Assembly: GCA_946482115.1 (NCBI GenBank)
Contig: CAMLQP010000030.1
Coordinates: 1-17,955, forward strand
Length of the DNA: 17,955 nt
From: an uncultured Comamonadaceae bacterium
Lineage (GTDB): Bacteria > Pseudomonadota > Gammaproteobacteria > Burkholderiales > Burkholderiaceae
Reading direction: 5' to 3'
This document shows positions 7,332 through 13,929 of this stretch, piece after piece. Each line of letters begins with the position of its first letter. Position 1 is the stretch's first letter. The notes under the pieces were generated by a model, which saw only the letters and a list, made by a program, of their open reading frames with translations, searched no databases and was not told the DNA's origin. Position numbers and translations under genes: made by a program.

Positions 7332-9428
7332 TCAACTGACCTGCGCTAGCCGCACCTGGTTGCCGCCACGGTTCTTGGCCTGGTACATGGCGTGGTCGGC
7401 GCTGACCAGCAGCGCGGCGTCGTCCTTGCCATGCTGGGGGTACAGGGCCACGCCTATGCTGGCCGAGACCACCAGCTGGTGCTGCGCCACCTCGAAGGGG
7501 GCGTCCAGGCAGGCGCGCAGTTTCTCGGCCACGGCCAGCGCGTCCTCCTGGCGTTCCAGGCCCTCGAGCAGCACCACGAATTCATCGCCGCCCATGCGGG
7601 CCACAGAGTCGGTCTCGCGCATGCAGTCCACCATGCGCTGCGCGGCCTGGCGCAGCACGGCGTCGCCGATGTCGTGGCCCAGCGTGTCGTTGATGATCTT
7701 GAAGCGGTCCAGGTCCAGGAACATCAGGCTCAGCAGGTGGCGTTCGCGCCGCGCCAGGGCGATGGCGCGCTGCAGCCGGTCGCCCATGAGCACGCGGTTG
7801 GGCAGGCCGGTCAGCGGGTCGTGCTGGGCGATGTGGCGCAGCCGGTCCTCGGCCAGCTTGAGTTCGCTGATGTCGAGCTCGGTGCCCGCCACGCGCAGCG
7901 GCTGGCCCTGTTCGTCCCAGGCGTAGGCGCGCCCGCGCGAGAGCACCCAGACCCAGTGGCCGTCGCGGTGGCGCAGCCGGATGTCGCACTCGTAGCGGTC
8001 GGCCTGGCCGCGCGCGTAGAGCTGCCAGCGGAACAGCGAGCGGTCCCGGTCCTCGGGGTGCACCAGCGCCAGGAAGCGCTCGCGGGTGAGCGGGGAGATA
8101 TCCTCCAGCCGGTGGCCGATGATCTCGGCCCAGCGCTTGTTGACCTCGGTGGCGCCGGTGGCGACGTTCCAGTCCCAGGTGCCGGCCTGGGTGCCGTCCA
8201 GGATCTGGCTCAGCCGCTCCTGGTCGCGCTGCAGCTGGTCCTGGATGTCGAAATAGCTGGTCACGTCCGAGAAGGTGCGCACCATGCCGCCGTCGGGCAG
8301 TATGCGGGTGTCGATCTGCAGCACCCGGCCGGTGGCCAGGCGGCGGCAGTAGGTGGTGGGGATGTCCGCCAGCCGGCCGCTGCGCAGGTAGGCCTGCATC
8401 GGCCCGGCACCGCCCGGCGGGAAGTCGCCGCGCTCGGTCTGCCAACGCATCTGCTGGTGCAGGTTGGGCTGGGTGGCCATGAACTCGTCGGGAAAGTCCA
8501 GCAGCTCCTGGAAGCGGCGGTTGAAAAGGGTGAGGTGGCCCTCGGCATCGAACTGGGAGATGCCCTGCGCCATGCTGTCGAGCGTGATGCGCAGCGCCTG
8601 CTCGGCCCGGTGCCGCAGCGTGATGTCGCGCACCAGGCCGATGAAGGTGGCGGCCTGGCCGGTGCCGTTGTCCTTGCGGCGGAACGAGATCTCGAACCAG
8701 TGCCGGCCATCGGCCAGATCCAGGGCGTAGGGGCGGCCACGGCCGTGGCCCTGGCGAACCGCCAGCTCCAGCGTGTCCATGCAGATGGTGGCGGCAGGTT
8801 CGGGCAGCATGTCGCGCATGCGCTGGCCGGGCAGCTGGTCGGCGGGCTCTATCAGGCGCTGGTGTTGCGGCGTCAGCACCATGAGGTAGGTGCCATCGGC
8901 GGCCACTTCCATCACCAGGTCGGGCAGTGCGGCCAGCGTGGCCTGCAGGTTCTCGTTGGCGTCGCGCAGCTGGCGCTCGGTGGCCAGCTGCACCGTCACG
9001 TCGCGCGCCATGCCCAGTATGCCGAGCAGCCGGCCGTTGCCGTCGTGCACCGGCACCTTGGTGAATTCGAACACCCCGCGCAGCCGGTCGGTGCCCAGCG
9101 GGTCGGCGTCTATCGTGGTGACCGGGCGGCCGGCCTGCACGGCCACGCTGTCGCTGGCCCGGAACCGCGCCGCCAGGTGTTCGCTGACGAGGTCTTCGTC
9201 GCGCCGCCCGATCACCTCGGCCGGGTCCAGGTGCAGGCGGCGGGAGAAGGCGGTGTTGCAGGCCAGGTAGATGCCCTGGGGGTCCTTGAGCCAGACCGGG
9301 TCCGGCATGGCATTCATGAGTGCCCGCCACTGGGCTTCCCAGTTCGGGCCCGATGGTTCCTGGGAGGCGGGGCCCGGCGCACTGGCCGTCACCTGATGCG
9401 CTGAGCTGTCCTGCTGTTTGGGCGACAT
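7332..9428 (-). CDS. Diguanylate cyclase with four PAS domains
   Basis: A 698-residue predicted cytoplasmic protein that makes cyclic di-GMP from two GTP. Order: PAS1 about 35-150 (PDPVWLKDPQGIYLACN), PAS2 about 160-275 (PDLVMEVAADGTYLM; HWFEISFRRK), PAS3 about 280-395 (PAS_7-like; [14 protein letters not shown]), PAS4 about 405-525 (PAC segment HRDGHWVWVLSRGRAY), and GGDEF about 530-698 starting HDPLTGLPNR. The active-site GGDEF (613-617) is intact, as is the product-inhibition I-site RETD (604-607) five residues before it, so an active, feedback-inhibited enzyme is predicted. There is no EAL domain, transmembrane segment or signal peptide. The ATG at 9428 is preferred because GGGAG (9433-9437) lies 4 nt upstream; an in-frame ATG at 9470 adds 14 residues but lacks a site. 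The gene lies 89 bp after the hydrolase gene on the same strand. The ligands of the PAS domains are unknown. Confidence 0.93.
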   Translation of the reverse strand: MSPKQQDSSAHQVTASAPGPASQEPSGPNWEAQWRALMNAMPDPVWLKDPQGIYLACNTAFSRRLHLDPAEVIGRRDEDLVSEHLAARFRASDSVAVQAGRPVTTIDADPLGTDRLRGVFEFTKVPVHDGNGRLLGILGMARDVTVQLATERQLRDANENLQATLAALPDLVMEVAADGTYLMVLTPQHQRLIEPADQLPGQRMRDMLPEPAATICMDTLELAVRQGHGRGRPYALDLADGRHWFEISFRRKDNGTGQAATFIGLVRDITLRHRAEQALRITLDSMAQGISQFDAEGHLTLFNRRFQELLDFPDEFMATQPNLHQQMRWQTERGDFPPGGAGPMQAYLRSGRLADIPTTYCRRLATGRVLQIDTRILPDGGMVRTFSDVTSYFDIQDQLQRDQERLSQILDGTQAGTWDWNVATGATEVNKRWAEIIGHRLEDISPLTRERFLALVHPEDRDRSLFRWQLYARGQADRYECDIRLRHRDGHWVWVLSRGRAYAWDEQGQPLRVAGTELDISELKLAEDRLRHIAQHDPLTGLPNRVLMGDRLQRAIALARRERHLLSLMFLDLDRFKIINDTLGHDIGDAVLRQAAQRMVDCMRETDSVARMGGDEFVVLLEGLERQEDALAVAEKLRACLDAPFEVAQHQLVVSASIGVALYPQHGKDDAALLVSADHAMYQAKNRGGNQVRLAQVS

Positions 9429-9484
9429 GGCACTCCCGTTGGAGGGCCCGCGTGCCGGGCCTTCGGCCATTATTTCGCAAGCCC

Positions 9485-9508
9485 CCCGGGGCCGGCAAGC
9501 GGCCCGGG
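9485..9508 (-). other. GC-rich hairpin in the hydrolase-diguanylate cyclase spacer
   Basis: In the 89-bp spacer the sequences 9489-9494 and 9500-9505 pair over 6 bp around the loop GCAAG. After a one-base bulge at 9488, 9485-9487 pair with 9506-9508. No U-tract follows on the minus strand, so it is not a classical terminator; it may stabilise or partly attenuate the transcript between the two genes. Confidence 0.3.
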
Positions 9509-9517
9509 CGAGGGTCT

Positions 9518-10339
9518 TCACCAGTGCTGCAGCTGCCGCGCGATGGCGCTGGCGGTCTCCTGCGGACGCTCCATGGGGAACAGGTGGCTGCCTTCGACCA
9601 TCTGCATCGTGGCGCGGCCCGGGGCGCCGATCACGCGCAGCGTCATGGCCATGCCGACCTGCTGCATTTCCTGAGACGCCGTTCCGCCGATGAAGCCCAC
9701 CGGGCAGGCCAGGGGGTGGCGGCGCAGCAGCCGGTCCAGGTTGTGTGGCAGGGTGTTGTAGATGCGGGTTTCGACCTCGCGGTCGAAGCCGAGCACCCGC
9801 TGGCCGCCCTCGTCGTGGGTGCCGTGGGTGATGTAGTCGCGCAGGGCCTGCGGGTCCCAGCGCGCAAAGGCCTTCTTGTGGGCGAAGTGCTCGTAGGCGG
9901 CTTCGGCGCTGGGCCACTGGTTGCGGCGCTGGCGGCTGACGCGCCCGGGGGAGACCGAGCCCACGAGCTGGGTGCGCTTGATCAGCTCCAGCGTGCGCGC
10001 GCGCCAGCCGCCCAGCAGCGGCGAGTCGAGCAGCAGCACGCCGCGCAGGCCGTGGCCGCCCAGCCGCGGATGGCGGGCGGCACACATCAGGCTCAGGAAG
10101 CCGCCCAGCGAGTGGCCGACCAGGAAGGCCGGCTCGCCGTGGCGCTCGATCTCGGGGCCGGCGAAGTCGGCCAGCTGCTGCACCAGATGCGGCCAGTTGC
10201 TGGTGACGGGGTAGCGCGGGTCGTGGCCGAACTTGTCCACCGCCTTGACGGTGAAGCCGCGGGCGCGCAGCGAGCGGAACAGGGTACCGTAGGTGCCGGC
10301 GGGGAAGCTGTTGCCGTGCGAGAAGACGATCAGGGACAC
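9518..10339 (-). CDS. Alpha/beta hydrolase, GTG start coupled to the Anbu gene
   Basis: A 273-residue soluble alpha/beta-hydrolase-fold protein. It begins (fM)SLIVFSHGNSFPAGTY, with HGN (8-10) at the oxyanion-hole position. The nucleophile elbow GHSLGG (75-80) has Ser77, and EGSHLFPMERP supplies the likely catalytic His252. A lid-like region (about 120-195) is rich in Arg, Trp and His. An acid residue is probably Asp105 or one near 217, but I cannot assign it. There is no signal peptide. The start is the GTG at 10337-10339, whose G is shared with the Anbu gene's TAG stop (CTAGTG overlap), strong evidence of translational coupling; no ATG exists nearby in frame. Substrate unknown: esterase, lipase-like or C-C hydrolase activities are all possible. 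Confidence 0.88.
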   Translation of the reverse strand: MSLIVFSHGNSFPAGTYGTLFRSLRARGFTVKAVDKFGHDPRYPVTSNWPHLVQQLADFAGPEIERHGEPAFLVGHSLGGFLSLMCAARHPRLGGHGLRGVLLLDSPLLGGWRARTLELIKRTQLVGSVSPGRVSRQRRNQWPSAEAAYEHFAHKKAFARWDPQALRDYITHGTHDEGGQRVLGFDREVETRIYNTLPHNLDRLLRRHPLACPVGFIGGTASQEMQQVGMAMTLRVIGAPGRATMQMVEGSHLFPMERPQETASAIARQLQHW

Positions 10340-11163
10340 TAGATCAGCTTCTCTTTGGCGTTGCGGATCTTCTTGAGCGGCGCGTGGCGGCTGTCGCACA
10401 TCAGCGGCACCTCGGTGTGGCTGCCGTCCCAGGTGGGGTGCTCGATCCCGTCGAAGACCTCGCGCAGCTTCTGGCCCCAGGTGCGGCGCAGCATCTGGAA
10501 ATAGGGGTTCTGTTCGTCGATGCAGCTGATGCGGTCGCTCTGCAGGCGGTTGGCCTCGTAGACCACCAGGTCCAGCGGCAGGCCGACCGACAGGTTGGAC
10601 TTGAGCGTGGAGTCCATGGACACCAGCACGCACTTGGCGGCCTCGTCCAGCGGCGTCTCGGGCGTGATCACGCGGTCCAGCACCGGCTTGCCGTACTTGG
10701 ACTCGCCGATCTGGAAGAAGGCGGTCTCGGCGGTGGCCTCGATGAAGTTGCCGGCCGAATAGACCTGGAACAGCCGCATGCCCTCGCCCTTGACCTGGCC
10801 GCCGAAGATCATGGAGACGTTGAAATCGACCCCGGCGCGCTTGAGCGATTCGCCGTCGCGTTCATACACGTGGCGCACCGCCGAGCCGAGCACGCGGGCG
10901 GCGTCGAACATGCTTTTCGCGTTCCAGATGGTGATGGCCTCGTCGCTGTCCGGGTCCTTGATCTGTTCGATCTGAAGGATTTCGCGCACCGATTGCGAGA
11001 TGCTCAGGTTGCCGGCCGACAGCAGCACCATGAAGCGGTCGCCCGGCTTCTCGTAGACGATCATCTTGCGGAAGGTGCTGATCTGGTCCAGCCCCGCGTT
11101 GGTGCGGGAGTCGGAGAGGAACACCAGCCCGGCGTTGAGTTTGACGGCGACGCAGTATGTCAT
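10339..11163 (-). CDS. Anbu-type proteasome-like protease (COG3484)
   Basis: A 274-residue member of the Anbu (ancestral beta subunit) branch of bacterial proteasome/HslV relatives, N-terminal-nucleophile hydrolases whose active Thr is exposed by removal of Met1. The expected triad is visible: Thr2 (MTYCVAV), Asp18 (FLSDSRTN) and Lys33 (TFRKM). The conserved [21 protein letters not shown] strip (182-202) and [13 protein letters not shown] (47-59) also fit. Published Anbu proteins assemble into rings or open helical particles; their proteolytic activity and substrates are disputed. The usual ending near 'NPYF...WG..LR..F' (219-240) is followed here by about 30 extra residues ending [11 protein letters not shown], a basic tail. 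The ATG overlaps the mutS TGA by 4 bp and the TAG overlaps the hydrolase GTG by 1 bp. The usual Anbu partners (ATP-grasp, alpha-E, transglutaminase-like proteins) are absent here. Confidence 0.9.
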   Translation of the reverse strand: MTYCVAVKLNAGLVFLSDSRTNAGLDQISTFRKMIVYEKPGDRFMVLLSAGNLSISQSVREILQIEQIKDPDSDEAITIWNAKSMFDAARVLGSAVRHVYERDGESLKRAGVDFNVSMIFGGQVKGEGMRLFQVYSAGNFIEATAETAFFQIGESKYGKPVLDRVITPETPLDEAAKCVLVSMDSTLKSNLSVGLPLDLVVYEANRLQSDRISCIDEQNPYFQMLRRTWGQKLREVFDGIEHPTWDGSHTEVPLMCDSRHAPLKKIRNAKEKLI

Positions 11164-13805
11164 TGGAGGCTCAGTTTTTTGAGGTTGTAGAGCTGCTCTA
11201 GGGCTTCCCTGGGCGTCAGTGTATCGGGGTCGAGCCGCGCCAGGGCCTGGTCCACCGCGCTGGGCTCCGGCGCCTCGCTCGGCGGCGGCGGGGCGAAAAG
11301 GTCCACCTGTGCCTGGGCCTCCTGGCTGTGGGCTTCCAGCGCGGCCAGCGCGTGGCGCGCGTGCTGCACCACGGCTGTGGGCACGCCGGCCAGGCGGGCC
11401 ACCTGGATGCCGTAGCTGCGGCTGGCCGGGCCGGGTTCGATGCGGTGCAGGAAGACGATGTCGTGCGCGCCCGATTCGACCGCGCTCACGTGCACGTTCT
11501 GCGCCGCGTGGTGGCTGGCGGGGAATTCGGTCAGCTCGAAGTAGTGGGTGGCGAACAGCGTGAAGGCCTTGACCTTGTCGTGCAGGTGGGCGGCGATGCC
11601 GCCGGCCAGCGCCAGGCCGTCGAAGGTGGAGGTGCCGCGCCCGATCTCGTCCATCAGCACCAGGCTGTGCGGCGTGGCGTTGTGCAGGATCTGCGCTGCC
11701 TCGGTCATCTCCAGCATGAAGGTGGACTGGGCGTTGGCCAGGTCGTCGGCGGCGCCGATGCGGGTGTGGATCGCGTCCAGCGGGCCCAGGGTGCAGCTTT
11801 CGGCCGGCACGTAGCTGCCCATGCTGGCCAGCAGCGCGATGACCGCGACCTGGCGCATGTAGGTGCTCTTGCCGCCCATGTTGGGGCCGGTGATGACCTG
11901 CATGCGCGCCTTGGGGCCCAGCACGGTGTCGTTGGCGATGAAGCCGCCGCCGCCGGTTTCGTTCAGGCGCGCTTCCACCACCGGGTGGCGGCCGGCGCGG
12001 ATCTCGATGCAGGGCTGGTCCACGAACCGGGGCTCGTTCCAGCCCAGGGTGAGCGAGCGCTCGGTGAGGGCGCACAGCGCGTCCAGCGCGGCCAGGGCGC
12101 GGGCCAGCGCGTCCAGCACCGGCAGGTGGGGCATCAGCGCGTCCAGCAGCTGTTCGTAGAGCCACTTCTCGCGCGCCAGTGCCCGTTCCTGGGCCGAGAG
12201 CGCCTTGTCCTCGAAGGCCTTGAGCTCGGGCGTGATGAAGCGCTCGGCGTTCTTGAGGGTCTGGCGGCGGCGGTAGTCGTCGGGCACCTTGTCCAGCTGG
12301 CCCTGCGTCACTTCGATGTAGAAGCCGTGCACCTTGTTGTACTGCACGCGCAGGTTGGCGATGGCCGTGCGGGCGCGCTCGCGGGTTTCCAGCTCCAGCA
12401 GGAAGCCGTCGCAGTTGGTCTGTATCGCGCGCAGCTCGTCCAGGTCGGCGTCGAAGCCGTCGTTGATGACGCCGCCATCGCGCACCAGCGCGGCCGGCTC
12501 GGGCAGCAGGGCGCGCTGCAGCAGCGTGGCGCAGTCGGGCGGCGGGGCCAGGTCGCGCGCCAGGCGCTGCAACAGCGGGTCGGGGCGCGCGGCCAGGCCC
12601 TCGGCCAGCGCGGCCGACAGGCCGGCGCAGCGTTCCAGCGTCTGGCCCAGCGCCACCAGCTCGCGCGGGCGCACCTGGCGCAGCGCGATGCGCGCGGTGA
12701 TGCGTTCGGCATCGGCGATGCCCTTGAGCGCGTCGCGCAGGCGTTCGCCCCAGTGCTGCTGGCGCAGGCGGCCGATGGCGGCCAGGCGCTCGCGCGCGGG
12801 CTGGCGGTCGCGCTGGGGCTCCAGCAGCCAGTGGCGAAGCAGCCGGCTGCCCATGCCGCTCTTGCAGGTGTCCAGCAGCGAGAACAGCGTGGGCGAGGTC
12901 TCGCCGCGCAGGGTGTGGGTCAGCTCCAGGTTGCGGCGGGTGACGGCGGGCAGGTCGATCAACGCCTGCGGCCTGGCCACGCGCAGCTCGCGCACGTGGG
13001 TGAGGGCCCGGCCCTGCGTGTGCTCGGCGAAGTCCAGCAGCGCCGAGGCGGCGGCGTGCGCCAGCGGCAGCTCCTGCGCGTCCCAGGCGGCCAGCGAGGC
13101 GGCCTGCAGCTGGTCGCACAGCTTGCGCTCGCCCAGGGCGGCGTCGAAGGCCCAGGCCGGGCGCACCGTGAGGCTGGCGCGCGCGCTGCCCGGGCCGGTC
13201 TGGCCGGCGGCACCCGCCAGCCCCTGCAGCCGTGCCTCCAGCGTGGGCGGCGCATCGGCGCTGTAGAGGATTTCACTGGGCGCCAGGCGCTGCAGCCAGG
13301 CCGGCAGCTCGCTGGCGTCGCACTGGCCCAGGTGCAGCACGCTCTGCGTGACGCTGAGCCAGGCCAGGCCCCAGGTGGTGCGCGGCCCCGGGTGCAGGGC
13401 CAACAGCAGCGACTCGCTTTTTTCGTTCAGCAGTTCGGCGTCTGTCAGGGTGCCGGGGGTCACCACCCGCACCACCTTGCGTTCGACCGGGCCTTTGGCC
13501 GCGCCGACCTCGCCCACCTGCTCGCACACCGCCACCGATTCGCCGAGCCTGATGAGCCGGGCCAGGTAGGTCTCGACCGAGTGGAAGGGCACGCCCGCCA
13601 TCACCACCGGCTGGCCGGCCGACTGGCCACGCCGGGTCAGTGTCAGATCCAGCAGCCGCGAGGCCTTTTCGGCGTCCTCGTAGAACAGCTCGTAGAAATC
13701 GCCCATGCGGTAGAACACCAGCGTGCCCGGGAATTCGGCCTTGATGGACAGGTACTGCGCCATCATGGGGGTGTGGGCGGCGGCGGGGGCGGTGTCGGGC
13801 TTCAA
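11160..13805 (-). CDS. mutS: DNA mismatch repair protein MutS
   Basis: Recognises mispaired or looped-out bases and, as an ATP-driven sliding clamp, recruits MutL. The mismatch-reading motif [11 protein letters not shown] has Phe37 and Glu39 (E. coli Phe36/Glu38). The connector, lever ([10 protein letters not shown]) and clamp regions follow. The ATPase has Walker [10 protein letters not shown] (640-648), the Walker B segment [16 protein letters not shown] and [13 protein letters not shown] short C-terminal helical tail ([14 protein letters not shown]) matches the tetramerisation region. I start it at TTG (13803-13805), giving 881 residues and an N-terminus ([18 protein letters not shown]) aligned with E. 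coli MSAIENFDAHTPMMQQYL. The first ATG (13766) would give 868 residues and lose the conserved HTP. Its stop overlaps the Anbu ATG (ATGA). It is divergent from the GGDEF-EAL gene across 124 bp. No strong promoter is visible; TATCAT (13844-13849, minus) is a candidate -10. Confidence 0.96.
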   Translation of the reverse strand: MKPDTAPAAAHTPMMAQYLSIKAEFPGTLVFYRMGDFYELFYEDAEKASRLLDLTLTRRGQSAGQPVVMAGVPFHSVETYLARLIRLGESVAVCEQVGEVGAAKGPVERKVVRVVTPGTLTDAELLNEKSESLLLALHPGPRTTWGLAWLSVTQSVLHLGQCDASELPAWLQRLAPSEILYSADAPPTLEARLQGLAGAAGQTGPGSARASLTVRPAWAFDAALGERKLCDQLQAASLAAWDAQELPLAHAAASALLDFAEHTQGRALTHVRELRVARPQALIDLPAVTRRNLELTHTLRGETSPTLFSLLDTCKSGMGSRLLRHWLLEPQRDRQPARERLAAIGRLRQQHWGERLRDALKGIADAERITARIALRQVRPRELVALGQTLERCAGLSAALAEGLAARPDPLLQRLARDLAPPPDCATLLQRALLPEPAALVRDGGVINDGFDADLDELRAIQTNCDGFLLELETRERARTAIANLRVQYNKVHGFYIEVTQGQLDKVPDDYRRRQTLKNAERFITPELKAFEDKALSAQERALAREKWLYEQLLDALMPHLPVLDALARALAALDALCALTERSLTLGWNEPRFVDQPCIEIRAGRHPVVEARLNETGGGGFIANDTVLGPKARMQVITGPNMGGKSTYMRQVAVIALLASMGSYVPAESCTLGPLDAIHTRIGAADDLANAQSTFMLEMTEAAQILHNATPHSLVLMDEIGRGTSTFDGLALAGGIAAHLHDKVKAFTLFATHYFELTEFPASHHAAQNVHVSAVESGAHDIVFLHRIEPGPASRSYGIQVARLAGVPTAVVQHARHALAALEAHSQEAQAQVDLFAPPPPSEAPEPSAVDQALARLDPDTLTPREALEQLYNLKKLSLQ

Positions 13806-13872
13806 GGCGGGCTCGGGGACGGTGCGACGGCGGGGGAATGCGGATGATACGCAACGCCTGCTGCCGGTTGGG

Positions 13873-13897
13873 CGCCCGCGGGCCCCGCGCGCGGGCG
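13873..13897. repeat. GC-rich inverted repeat in the mutS / GGDEF-EAL divergent spacer
   Basis: CGCCCGCG (13873-13880) is exactly repeated in inverse as CGCGGGCG (13890-13897) with a 9-bp centre. It lies between the two divergent start codons, where an operator could act on both genes. With GC this high, chance palindromes are common, so this is only a candidate. Confidence 0.25.
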
Positions 13898-13913
13898 AAA
13901 GTGGGCGCCAAGC

Positions 13914-13922
13914 TGCGATACT
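13914..13922 (+). promoter_or_regulatory. Putative extended -10 element of the GGDEF-EAL gene
   Basis: TGC followed by GATACT forms an extended -10 pattern (TGn plus a hexamer with four of six matches). It ends 7 nt before the ATG at 13930, with no Shine-Dalgarno between. The implied transcription start falls on the start codon (leaderless). The -35 position holds no recognisable hexamer, as is normal for extended -10 promoters. Confidence 0.42.
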
Positions 13923-13929
13923 TTCCGAC

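Noticed and set aside
7392..9404. A 670-codon plus-strand frame opposite the diguanylate cyclase
   Set aside because: Composition typical of an antisense shadow (Gly/Ala/Val/His/Gln); no ribosome site or domain, while the minus strand has four PAS and a GGDEF domain.
9485..9508. Hairpin after the hydrolase gene as a rho-independent terminator
   Set aside because: The stem is strong but bulged and no U-run follows on the minus strand; listed as a structure, not as a terminator.
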